Source: Delphinapterus leucas (Eukaryota; Chordata; Mammalia; Artiodactyla; Monodontidae). Taken from it: 64,000 nucleotides of DNA. Positions 1 to 10,330 of the stretch are shown piece by piece. The stretch covers positions 609,496 to 673,495 of the forward strand of contig NW_022098001.1 of NCBI RefSeq assembly GCF_002288925.2. The letters run 5' to 3'. A program made the position numbers and the translations under genes. The notes below the pieces were generated by a model, which had not been told where the DNA came from, did no database searches, and saw nothing but the letters and a program-made list of their open reading frames with translations. How positions within the stretch are numbered: position 1 is the first letter of the stretch; every line of letters starts with the position of its first letter.

Positions 1-147
1 GGGATAGGGAGGGTGGGAGGGAGGGAGACGCAAGAGGGAAGACATATGGGAACATATGTATATATATAACTGATTCATTTTGTTGTAAAGCAGAAACTAA
101 CACACCATTGTAAAGCAATTATACTCTAATAAAGATGTTTAAAAAAA
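1..147 (+). mobile_element. L1 3' end, cut by the window edge
   Basis: This is the last part of an L1 3'UTR. It opens with a G-rich polypurine tract, continues with an AT-rich stretch and the segment containing CAGAAACTAACACACCATTG, and ends in TAATAAAGATG followed by an A-rich tail. The same order of blocks closes the full-length L1 at 20120-20280. The body of the element lies outside the window. Confidence 0.9.
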
Positions 148-2009
148 TCAGATTTTTATAATAAATGAATGTTAGTGTGTTTATACTTTATTAACTCAAA
201 TTATTGTATAATTACTCAACAGATGGTTGAAAAGCAACAATGTGCCAGAAGGGAGGTGAAGAGTTGGGAGAAAGGGCAGAATAAGGACAAGACTGAGACT
301 CAAGCAAGAAAGAGGGAGTCAGAGAACAGATTCCCAGGCCGTTCAAGAGAGGAGGCCCATGTGGTCAAGACACAGTGTTTTAGGACCCAACTCTCACAAC
401 AGAGGTTCTGGAACTAGTTAGCAGCATGGTTTTCAATCAAGAAGGTAGGATGGAGTAACCAGGAGATTGCTGCACATTAGATTCCCAAGCAAGAAATAGT
501 TGCTTTACAAGAGATCAATAAATATGACCCCCCCAAACAGAAGATTGGTTCAATCTTAGGATAACTGGCCCAGCTAGTCAAATAGTTGAAGTCAGGACTC
601 CAGTTCTGGAAAGAGGGGGAGACAAGACAAAGACACTAAGACTGAATGAGAACAGATCCTGGGTCGATACCCAGACCTGGGGATTGGCCCAAAAACGTAG
701 GAAAAGAATAACAGATGAGGATTTTTGGATGTTTGGTCTTCTGAGCTTGTCAAAAACCCAAAGTTCTTCCCTTGTGCACCAGATGCCGAGTCTATGGATG
801 GAAAAGAACGTAGTGGGACAGGGTAGGGAGAACTGTACAGAGGTAAAGAAGTTGAAATCGAGTGCAGTAGTCATTACTAGAACACCAGATTTATTCTAGT
901 CTCCGATCAGCCATGTCAAACATGAGGAGGGTAGAGAAAGGGAAGCTTTGTTGAAAGCTTTTAAGTCACACACAGGCCCTGTGAAAATTAATTCCTTTTC
1001 CAGGGAGAATATGAGTTTATAGCTAGACACAGCTTGGAATAGCCGGAAAGACAGAGGCTAACAAATATATCATACCAAATGAAATGAACACATTTTAAAG
1101 CACCTATCTCCCCTTCGGAAATTGCTCACATTAGACACTATATTCATTTAAACTAAACTGCGTTGTTTTCTCCCATTCAAATGTAAAAGTGTCCTAAGAA
1201 ATTTAAAGGCAACCATTTAGCTGCTGTGACACAGCTGCTGTGTCACTAAGCAGGTTAGCTAAGAGTTAGCTAAGAGAAGGGGAGGTTAAGAGGCACCTTG
1301 CAGAAGCCAATGTCAAAAGCCACTTATGTGGCCCAGGCTCCTGGCTTCAACCCAGATGTCAAGATCAGTTCATTACTGGGGATTCTCCCTGCCCTGTATC
1401 TTGTCCAAAATGGATTAGCATCTTCAGAGCATTATTATCCCCTCTTTACTTTCTTATCATATTAACTTTCTTCCACAAAAGAAAACTCTTGCTGACATAC
1501 ATGTTTGATTAGAAGCTTTCATATATTCCAATATGAAATGTTCCCTCTCAACCAGGGCTCATGAAATATACATCAAACAAGTTCTTTGTGCAGCATAAAA
1601 CAAATTTCAATACTCCTCTTCAAATAAAATAATAACAGCGTTAGACTACTTCTAATTCCTATAATTGGCTTCTGGAGGTAGTTATTATAACCCAAGGATA
1701 TACATACATGCAAATTCGATTTTTCAATAAACCTAACCTTCCAGCCTGGGAATTCCAAAGACCAAGGATAATGACTTTTTTGGCTTTTGCTCCAATTATC
1801 TTACTAGGAGACAATAGATTGGGGTATTTTTCAGTCACCTTACTTGTAAAATTTTGAGAGTCATCAGGAGATGATGAAAAACGTGGCTTTGGTGACATCA
1901 CCAGGGAGCTTATGTCTCATGAAAAGAGAAGAACCAAGGTAGAGAACTCGGGAATACTAAAGAGTAAAGGGAGGGCAGCGGAAAGACACACACTGTTATG
2001 CTATGAACA
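148..2009. other. Unannotated intergenic stretch
   Basis: I recognise no gene or repeat family here. Open frames are under 100 codons and have no recognisable motifs. A short perfect inverted repeat lies at 1226-1246, and a tandem 11-mer GTTAGCTAAGA lies at 1254-1275. Confidence 0.4.
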
Positions 2010-2345
2010 TTTTGACTCAAATGTTGAATCCCGACCCTCAGAGGTGATGGTTGGAAGAGTGGGGTCTTTGGGAGGTGATTGGGTCATGACAGTGGAGCCT
2101 TCATGAATGGAATTAGCCTTCTTATCAAAGTGATCCCACAGAGATCCTTAGCCTCTTCTACTATGTAAGAATACAGCAGGAACATGCTGTCTAATAACCA
2201 GGAAAATCACCCTCACCAGAACACAACCATGCTAGCACCTTGATCTTGGACTTTCCAGCCTCCAGAACTGTGAGAAATAAATTTCTGTTGTTTATAAGCC
2301 ACCCAGTATATGGTATTCTGTTATAGCAGCCTAAACAGACTAAGA
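2010..2345 (+). mobile_element. MaLR-type LTR (MST/MLT1-like)
   Basis: The sequence follows the ERVL-MaLR LTR pattern: GGAGGTGATTGGGTCATGA, then CTTGATCTTGGACTTTCCAG, CCTCCAGAACTGTGAGAAAT, and the terminal block ATAAATTTCTGTTGTTTATA ending near CAGCCTAAACAGACTAAGA. The family assignment comes from recall of MaLR consensus blocks; the exact subfamily is uncertain. Confidence 0.8.
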
Positions 2346-2896
2346 GAGAAATTTGTACCAAGAAGTGGGGTACTGTTGCAACAAATATCTAAAAATGTGG
2401 AAGCAGCTTTGGAACTAGGTAATGGGTAGAGGCTGGAAGAATTTTGAGTTTCATTATAGCAGAAGTCTCCTTTGCCATGAACGGACTATTAAGGGCAATT
2501 CTGGTGAGAGCTCAGAAGGGAAAAAGGAGAGCTGTCAAGAAAGCCTCAACTTCTTAGAGAATACCTAAGGAATCATAAACAGAATGTTGATAGAAATATA
2601 TGAACCATAAAGGCCATTTGGATGATGTCTCAGATGGAAATGGGGAACATGTTATTGGAAACTGGAGGAAAGGCTATCCTTGTTATAAAACGGCAAAGAA
2701 TTTCGTTGAATTGTGTTCATGTGCTGGTGTTTTATAGAAGGTAGAAATTGCAAGCTATGAAATTTTATCTTTAGCCAAAGAGATTTCTAAGCAAGGTTTG
2801 AAGGTGCGACTTGACTCCTACTGATTGCTTATAGTAAAATGTGAGAAGAGGGGAAATTACTTAAAGATGGAACTGTTAATCAAAAATGAAGCAGAA

Positions 2897-3095
2897 GGCT
2901 TCCCTGGTGGTGCAGTGGTTGAGAGTCCGCCTGCCGATGCAGGGGACACCGGTTCGTGCCCCTGTCTGGGAGGATCCCACATGCCGCGGAGCGGCTGGGC
3001 CCGTGGGCCATGGCTGCTGAGCCTGCGCGTCCGGAGCCTGTGCTCCACAATGGGAGAGGCCACGGCGGTGAGAGGCCCGCGTACCGCAAAAAAAA
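2897..3095 (+). mobile_element. Cetacean CHR-type SINE
   Basis: A tRNA-derived SINE with head GGCTTCCCTGGTGGTGCAG, internal B-box-like GGTTCGTGCCCC and a poly(A) tail. It is flanked by the perfect 15-bp target-site duplication AAAAATGAAGCAGAA (2882-2896 and 3096-3110). It sits inside the MaLR internal region, so it is younger than that element. Confidence 0.95.
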
Positions 3096-3189
3096 AAAAA
3101 TGAAGCAGAACTTAGACATTTGGGAAATTCTCAGCCTATCCATACTGTAAAAAATAAGAACACTGAGGGTGTGGCCAAGTGACCTTTTC

Positions 3190-3325
3190 TTTCCTTTTTT
3201 TTTTTTTTTTTTGACAAACATATCAACACAATTAATTTTCTCCTAGATTTCAGCTCTTAAGAAGAATGACTGCCAAATAGATACTAAAACATTGCTTATT
3301 TTTTTATTTAGGTAAATATCACCAC
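3190..3325 (-). mobile_element. Short orphan retro-insert with poly(A)
   Basis: On the plus strand a run of about 20 T is followed by roughly 110 bp of unfamiliar sequence. The whole is bracketed by a 15-bp direct repeat, CCAAGTGACCTTTTC, at 3175-3189 and 3326-3340. Read on the minus strand, this is a short body plus poly(A) tail inserted by L1-type target-primed reverse transcription. The body is not recognisably SINE or L1 and could be the 3' end of an mRNA. The duplication and tail are seen directly; the origin is unknown. Confidence 0.75.
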
Positions 3326-3758
3326 CCAAGTGACCTTTTCATAAGAAGATTAGTATGGATCAGTCATCTATAGAAACCAGGTGTCATTCTTTGCAACAAT
3401 GGGAGGATGACTCTGAAAGCAATTCAGAGATCTTCAGCGTTGCCACTTCCATCACAGGTCAGAGTGCACAGGCTTGGGGGTGTGTATGCCTTCACCTAGG
3501 TTTCAAAGGGCCACCTGGCAGAGCCACGGGAATAGGACCCCAAACTGCCAGAGCTTCGGAGCCCCAGCAGAGAGCCATGGCATGTGTGGAGCCCCACCAA
3601 GTGGTGGGGGTAAAATTGCCACCCCCTGTGGATATGGAAGGCAGAACACAGTTCAAGAGGACTGTTCTTGAGACATGGTGTAATGGAATTTGCTCCGTTA
3701 GGTTTTGGACTTGCTTGGGACCTATCACTCCTTTCTTCTGTTAAAAGATAAACTGAGG

Positions 3759-3956
3759 TGGGCTTCCCTGGTGGCGCAGTGGTTGAGAGTCCGCCTGCCG
3801 ATGCAGGGGACACGGGTTCGTGCCCCGGTCCGGGAAGATCCCACATGCCACGGAGCGGCTGGGTCCGTGAGCTATGTCCGCTGAGCCTGCGCGTCCGGAG
3901 CCTGTGCTCCACAACGGGAGAGGCCACAACAGTGAGAGGCCCACGTATCGCAAAAA
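3759..3956 (+). mobile_element. Cetacean CHR-type SINE
   Basis: Full-length copy with the GGGCTTCCCTGGTGGCGCAG head and a short A tail. A 16-bp duplication, AAAAGATAAACTGAGG, is found at 3743-3758 and 3957-3972. Confidence 0.95.
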
Positions 3957-3972
3957 AAAAGATAAACTGAGG

Positions 3973-4383
3973 CATATTAAAAATTTTCAGAATTTATTTG
4001 AACAAAAATTAGTTGGAGTCAGGTGGCACCAAACCAGAAGTAGTTAGAATCACTTCACCAACAGAAGCTAGAGGAAAAACTTTTATAGAGAAGATGCAGA
4101 AGCAAAGCATAGCAATTATTTGATTGGCTACAGTTTAAGCAGTTGCCTTATTTGGGAAAGCTTAGCTGGCTGTTTGTGATTGGTAGTCCTTAGGTTTCAA
4201 TTTCTTAACCCTGAGGCGTTACACATTTAAGTTTTGGTCCATTTATGTAGGCTACTGTGGCATTAAAGCCACCTCAGTCTCATGGCTTCTTTAATTGATT
4301 TAATACTTTTTACCTATTTCCCTCTTTTTAAATAGGAATGTCTGTCCTATGTCTGTCCCACCAGTGCATTTTGGAAGCATATA
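3973..4383. other. Unannotated; possible LTR remnant
   Basis: A moderately complex stretch with a block GCAGAAGCAAAGCATAGCAA and a TGATTGGCTACAG motif reminiscent of old ERVL-type LTRs. I cannot place it in a family, and no terminal TG..CA pair is secure. Confidence 0.25.
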
Positions 4384-5046
4384 CAGTAGGTCACCTACAT
4401 ACGAAACTTCAAGTTGCGAACTTTCAAAGATGCGAACGTGTGTTCGCATGTCCAATCACGTAAGTTAGTTCACGTGTCTGGCGCACATTGTCACGTGTGT
4501 GCATCCTCTACAAGTGGTTGCTGCAATGAAGGCTGCAGCAGCCGTTTAGAATGCAATCCAGTGCTACCGTGTCATCTATGATGAGAAAAAACATCTACTA
4601 CCCAGACATCACTAGATCGTTTTTTCAAGAGGGTAGATAGAATTGAATGCCAGCCATCAACATCAGGCGTGAGTGAAATTGCAGCTTGCCCTCCGTCTCC
4701 TATTGCTGAGGATCCTCAGCTCTACCATCTCCCACCTCCTCTCTCCTCCAGTCAGTAACACTTCTTGCCTCTTCACTTGATGCCAGCCCCTGTATGCCAG
4801 CTGTTGTACTGCACTACCGTACTTTTCAAGGTACTGTACTGTAAGATTAAAAATGGTTTCTTTATTTTTTGTGTCTTTTTAATGTATTATTTGTGTGAAA
4901 AGTATTATAAGCCTATTACAGTACAGTACTATATAGCCGATTGTGTTAGTTGGGTACCTAGGCTAACTTTGTTGGACTTAGCGAACTAATTAGACACACG
5001 AATGCGCTCTCGGAACAAAACTCATTTGTATGTGGGGGACTTACTG
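4384..5046 (+). mobile_element. Tigger-like (pogo) DNA transposon, internal deletion copy
   Basis: The element has inverted termini: left CAGTAGGTCACCTACATACG, and right end whose reverse complement is CAGTAAGTCCCCCACATACA. It is flanked by TA target duplications (4382-4383 and 5047-5048). The interior keeps a remnant of the transposase C-terminus, seen as NAIQCYRVIYDE and, after a frameshift, TSLDRFFKRVDRIE and VSEIAACPPSPIAED, ending in a stop near 4757. The N-terminal and DDE catalytic parts are missing, so it is non-autonomous and dead. The join of 5' end to transposase tail lies near 4520-4540. Assignment to Tigger/pogo rests on the TA duplication and recall of this family's tail sequence. 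Confidence 0.85.
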
Positions 5047-5279
5047 TAATTTGTTTGGTTTCACAGGTTCAGAGCTGGAGAGGAAGTTTTCCTCTGGATA
5101 AACCTTACCTCAAGTCTCACCGCTATCTGATTTAGATGATATTTAAATGAGACTTTGGACTTTAGACTTTAGCATTGATGCTGGAATAAGTTAAGACTTT
5201 TAGGGTTGTTGGGGTGAATTGAATGTATTTTGTATGTGAAAAGGACATGAATTTGGAAGGTCCAGGGGAAAAATTCTAT

Positions 5280-5405
5280 ACACTGAACGTTTGTATCCCT
5301 CCCTCCAAAATTCCTATGTTGAAACCTAATCCCCAGTGTGATGATGTTTGGAGGTGGGGCCTTTGGGAGGTGATTAGGACGTGAGCATGGAGCTCTCAAG
5401 TGTTA
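5280..5405 (+). mobile_element. MaLR LTR fragment
   Basis: Contains GTTGAAACCTAATCCCCAGT, GGAGGTGGGGCCTTTGGGAG and GTGATTAGGACGTGAG, the classic 5' half of MST/MLT1 LTRs. The downstream half is replaced by other sequence. Confidence 0.75.
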
Positions 5406-5785
5406 ATTCCTTCTGTTTCTCTATCTGGGGCTTTTTCCAGTGCCACAGGAGCTTGTTTGATGTGTATGCAATGTAGTCCAAGATGCCAGGTAACCCTCAA
5501 CCAATGAGGGATGAGAGTTGTCGAATAAATAAGCCAGTTTCCTCTTCCACTGATGAGATAACACCGAAGTACATTCCACATGATTTCTCAGAAGATCCCC
5601 AGAATTGAGCCCCAGTTGTCCACACTGGTAACCCACTCATTCATGCTCTCTTCATTGGCTTTTCTACTTTTTCTCTCTCAGTTACCCCACACCATCTCTT
5701 GTGCTTTCTAGAATCACCTCCCAAATAAAATATATGTAGTTATTTTACTGTCTCAAGGTCTGATTTGGGGTAAACCCAAACTAAA
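5406..5785 (+). mobile_element. Probable LTR remnant, family unknown
   Basis: It carries AAATAAAATATATG as a possible polyadenylation region and ends in GGGGTAAACCCAAACTAAAG, which resembles ERVL-type LTR termini. No target-site duplication was identified. Confidence 0.35.
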
Positions 5786-8019
5786 GAAAATATCTTTCCT
5801 TCCTCAATATACAACTTAAGTATGTTTTAGGACTAGAAGTTAGAGCAAAGGAAAATATCCTGGGACAGGTCCAGAAATATGTAGGCCTGACACAGTACCT
5901 AAAATCAGATAGCTTTAGCGATAACTTCATCTTTGTATCAGATGCTGGCTTGTAGACAAGATCAGTTCTATTCAGATATAAGGATCTTAATCTCTGACTT
6001 TTTGTTTTTTAATTTGTAAAGTGTAAGCCACTGCTATGCTTTGGGGAACAAGATGACTTTATGTTGGCTTCTGTATGTCTCTGCTTCGATCATTTTAGGG
6101 GGCATGTCATTTTCTGTGGAACGTGTCATTGCTCTGATAAGCTTCTCCCAAGCCAATGGAAAATGGGGACCACTTTAAATTTTCATTAGCTTCGTGATGC
6201 CTCATCTTACTTGTCATCCTGCTTGACTGCTATTAGAGGGCAATTACTTGATGAGTTCTTTTAGAGGAATGAAAATGCTAAATGGTGTTCACTTAGTGGT
6301 AACTTAAAAGTCTGATCTCATTACAGACCCAGAGATCCTGCTATAGGAGAAGCCCAGAGAGAGGTTGAATACACTTATTCAAGTGGAAAGAAGCTAGTTC
6401 CTGCTGGGATAGACATTGTAAAATATTCCTAATGGCACCTTCTCTCAAAAAGTTGACATTTGTTAGTCTCAGAGTTCAAGTGAGTGATTCTCTCATTGAT
6501 TTCTAGATTATTTGAACCACCTTCTAATGTTAAAGTGACAAGACTTCATTTCATAAATTCAAATGGCTAAACCGTATCTTCATTCTATCCCTACTTCAAA
6601 TAGACCTACTCTTAGGTTTGTGATGCCATGTTTACAACTCAGCATTTTGACTCATATGACTTTCTGTGGCTCTTCCAGAATACTGCCCATAGATTTTACT
6701 GTTGAACTGATGTCTCTTCTTCTTTTAAAGCATAATAAATATAATAGCTAAACCAAATGACAACAGAGAAATCAAGCAGAAAACTCTAAGAAGACTCCAC
6801 AAAATCTGCTCAGCTAGAATGAAGACATTGCTCTACCAAGTTGGACAGATTCTATAAGCCATTAGCATGTTTAAACTTTGGGGAAACTCATTTCAGCATT
6901 TGCTGTTTGCTTAAACTTGCCTAAGAGACTCAAAATGAAAAGATCACACACAATGAATAGCCACTCCAGTTGACAAGTAGGTATTATGCACCCAAAAGAG
7001 GAAATAAAATCAGGGTTGGACCCATAGAATAAGCTTTATGAGCAAGGTGTATATCAGTAGGGAGACTTCCTTATGGAAATAGCACTCATGATACTACACA
7101 AAGAAGAGAAATTATATTAACTATGTGCCTTTCCAACCTGTCTGCTTCTCCCAGAATTTCCAGTCAACGAAACACGAGAAGGATCATCCCACTGGGGGCA
7201 GGATTTCTGAACTGGAGTCTCATTCTGAATGTTATTATTTTTTAAGGCAGTGATCCAAAAATTGAAAGTTAGGGTAGACTAGTGATTGTACCAATAGCTC
7301 AAGCCAAGCTAGAGAGGAGGAAGTGATTGCACATCTGCTCTGAATTTAATGCCAACTTTCCTCCCTGACACTAAGTTCTCAAAGAGCAGAGAGCGGGAGT
7401 GCCTAAATCGGGCACCATATAAATTAATCAGTCAGCTAGCTACAAATAAGCTCATCCAATCTGATATACCTACACGTTATTAGAAAATAATGAGAATAAA
7501 TTAGTAGTGGCGTTCTGTCCTGTATATATTTTATTCACTCTCATGAGTCTTTAATATTTTAAATATTGTATAGATATAATTAAAAATTTTAACTCATTTG
7601 AAAAATATAGTTTCCTCTATTTATAAGATAAATCTGCTGCATTAAGAAGCTAAGGAGGAAAAAAGTTGTGTCATGTTTCTTTCCAAGAATGAGCCAAAGT
7701 GGGGCTTTCTACCTTGACACTCTCTAGATATACTAGAACCATGGACAAGTAGCTTACCCTCTCTAGGTCTCAAGTGCCTTATTTTTAAGCAGAGGATATT
7801 GTCCTAGATCATTTGTACAGACTCTTGCAACTATAACATTCAATAATTATTCAATGATCACAAATTTTTTTATTTTGACATCCAATTTTGGGTTATTTCA
7901 TTTTATTCCAAGTCAGAGGCTTTTTGTTTTTTGTTTTTTAAATAAAACTAGGAATATAGAATTGTTAACTTAGAAATACTCTGCCCAGGATCATCTCCAT
8001 TTGTTTGTTTGTTTCTTTC
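5786..8019. other. Unannotated intergenic stretch
   Basis: AT-rich sequence without recognised genes or repeats. All open frames are short and featureless. Confidence 0.4.
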
Positions 8020-8024
8020 TTTCT

Positions 8025-8222
8025 TTGTTTTATTGGCGTATAGTTGCTTTACAATGTTGTGTTAGTTTCTGCTGTACAGTGAAGTGAATCAGCTCTATGT
8101 ATACATATATCCCCTCTTTTTTGGATTTCCTTCCCGTTTAGCTCACCACAGAGCACTTAGTAGCGTTCCCTGTGCTATACAGCCTGTTCTCATTTGTTAT
8201 CTATTTTTGATACAGAACAACC
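8025..8222 (-). mobile_element. L1 3' end fragment, antisense
   Basis: The plus strand reads as the complement of an L1 3' end: TTTACAATGTTGTGTTAGTT, then CCCTGTGCTATACAGCCTG. It is a strongly 5'-truncated L1 in minus orientation. Confidence 0.85.
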
Positions 8223-8261
8223 ATTCAGATTTTCTAGCTAGTTATAATTCAAGAGTCATAA

Positions 8262-8460
8262 CTCTTAGCCATATTTGTGCCACCATGTGCCTGGCATCCT
8301 GCAAAGTGCTTTACACATATTGGCTCATTTGATCTGCATGCCAGCTCTGTGAGGAAATCAATTCAGAAAAATAAAAAACTCACCCATTATCTGGCTTTAG
8401 AAAGTGACTGAGGCATGAATGGCTGGCTCAAAGCCCATGCTCTTCAGCATTGCATTATAG
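8262..8460 (-). repeat. MIR SINE remnant
   Basis: Blocks such as TGTGCCTGGCATCCTGCAAA, GTGCTTTACACATATTGGCT and CTCTGTGAGGAAATCAATTC match the 3' half of MIR read in reverse. Confidence 0.7.
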
Positions 8461-8730
8461 TAACTTAATTAAGGGAAAGAAGAAAATCCTTATATTGGGC
8501 ACAGCCTTTCAGTAGAACAAAGGTGTGGGTTGGCACTTCCTGAGGAGCCAAGAAGTACTAACAGGTGTGCAGTAAAATCAAGACCGACATCCTCGAGATG
8601 AACGACTGTTGTTCTCCCCATTCAAAAAAATCCAGTGGTGGGCTGTAAACAATTCATTTGAAATAGTCATTTAAGATATGAACTATTTGAAAAAGACAAG
8701 CAGTTCTACCTGGTACATGAAGATTTATTT

Positions 8731-8932
8731 ATTTATTTTTGTGGTACGCGGGCCTCTCACTGTTGTGGCCTCTGCCGTTGCGGAGCACAGGCTCCGGACG
8801 CGCAGGCTCAGCGGCCATGGCTCACGGGCGCAGCTGCTCCACGGCATGTGGGATCTTCCCGGACCGGGGCACGAACCCGTGTCCCCTGCATCGGCAGGCG
8901 GACTCTCAACCACTGCGCCACCAGGGAAGCCC
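8731..8932 (-). mobile_element. Cetacean CHR-type SINE, antisense
   Basis: Full-length SINE in minus orientation, ending in CCACCAGGGAAGCCC, with a 13-bp duplication TGAAGATTTATTT at 8718-8730 and 8933-8945. Confidence 0.95.
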
Positions 8933-9030
8933 TGAAGATTTATTTTGATTTCATCATAACTTCAGGAATGCACAGTGTATTAAACGATTTCAGATTTTCT
9001 TTGAGAATGATAAAAGCATAGGTTGAGTTT

Positions 9031-9256
9031 ACTTTTTTAAAATCTTATTTACTTTTGGCTGCATTGGGTCTTTGTTGCTACACGTGGGCCCTCTCTAGCT
9101 GCGGCGAGCGGGGGCCACTCTTCGCTGTGGTGCATGGGCTTCTCATTGAGGTGGCTTCTCTTGCTGCGGAGCACAGGCTCTAGGCCTGCGGGCTTCAGTA
9201 ATTGCAGCACATGGGCCCAGTAGCTGCGGTGCGTGGGCGCTAGAACGCGGGCTCTA
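9031..9256 (-). mobile_element. Older long-form CHR-type SINE, truncated
   Basis: Contains TTTTGGCTGCATTGGGTCTT and TTGCTGCGGAGCACAGGCTC, the 3' part of the longer CHR-related SINE. The tRNA-derived head (CCACCAGGGAAGTCC on this strand) is missing, so the copy is 5'-truncated. Confidence 0.85.
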
Positions 9257-9579
9257 TCTTCAAGGTCCCTTGTAAAATATTTTCTGTTAATTTCTTTACT
9301 TGAGTCCTTATGCCTCTGTTTTTGTTGAATAATAAATTATCTGTCATTGTAAACAAACAAACAAAAAATTACATAGTAAGTGATGCAAAGACTTGAACTC
9401 AGATCTTCAGAATGTGAGTGCAGCCTCAATCTCATGGGCAAGAAACAATACCTAATTTTTAAGAATGACTTTAAACAGTATTAGGATATTTTTAATGTCC
9501 AACATTAACTTGGAGTAACATTCGGGCACTAGTTTGGAAAAATGTGCAATTGTTTTTCACACATATATTAAATACACAA

Positions 9580-10330
9580 GTATATTAAATATCTAACATG
9601 TTCCAGGTCCGAATCTAGGCATAAGAGAGAGGATAATACAAAATTAGTAATGTAGTTATTGCTACCATGGAGCTCAAAGTCTTGTAAAAGAGAAAGACAA
9701 ATAATTCCAATGAAATATATGCATTGTAACACTATCAGCAACAATGACTACAGAGGAGAGAGCAACTGCATGTGCTCAGAGATAAAGAAACTCTCACAGA
9801 AGAAGAGATATTTAGGTTGAAACTAGAAGAATAAATAAAATCTTGCTAGATAAAGTGGGAAAGGAGGCTTTCCAGACAAAGGGAACAGTGTGTGAAAATG
9901 CTTGGATACAAGAAGAAAAGAAACGTAGGTTCAGAGAATTTCAAGTGGTTTATTGTAATTGGAAAATGGAGTTTATGTTTGACGGAAAGGAAATGCTGAA
10001 TGAATCTGAAAAGAATAGAATGTGGCCATCTAGTCCTAAATTTTTTATGCCACACTAAAGAATTTGGACTTGATATGCAGTGATGAGCCACTGCATTTTA
10101 ACCAAGAAAGAGACATAATCAGTTGTATAAGAGCAAAATAATTTCGGTGGCAAGGTGGAGGTAGGACAAGAATGAGGTGGGAAGATCAGTTAGGAGGATA
10201 CAGCAATTTTCCAGCTGGTGCTGAAGAGGACTTGGGTTACAGTAGGACTTGGGTAACACTGTAACCCAGTAGGACTCGGTTTACAGTGTCAGTGGGTTGA
10301 AACAGTAGATTTAGAGATGCTTTGAATAGA
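9580..10330 (-). repeat. L2 LINE remnant
   Basis: Several ordered L2-like blocks are visible in reverse: CATGGAGCTCAAAGTCTTGT, GCTTTCCAGACAAAGGGAAC followed by AGTGTGTGAAAATGC, GAGACATAATCAG, and CAGTTAGGAGGATACAGCAA. These give no coding potential; the open frames at 9843-10091 are incidental. Boundaries are approximate. Confidence 0.6.

Larger units (their letters stand above)
2346..3742 (+). mobile_element. MaLR internal region, interrupted
   Basis: Sequence downstream of the LTR matches the non-coding internal part of MaLR elements, for example AAATGTGGAAGCAGCTTTGG and TTGGAACTAGGTAATGGGTA, then a late block around TTTTGGACTTGCTTGGGACC. It is split by a SINE at 2897 and by a separate minus-strand retro-insert at 3190, each with its own target-site duplication. 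There is no coding capacity; the 129-codon frame at 3355-3744 is part of this non-coding element. Confidence 0.65.

Noticed and set aside
3496..3975. 159-codon minus-strand frame, and similar frames at 2880-3221, 8678-8948, 41575-41839, 54558-54964, 58597-58929 and 60401-60691
   Set aside because: All share the same protein strings because they are translations of the CHR SINE, which is CpG-rich and open by chance.
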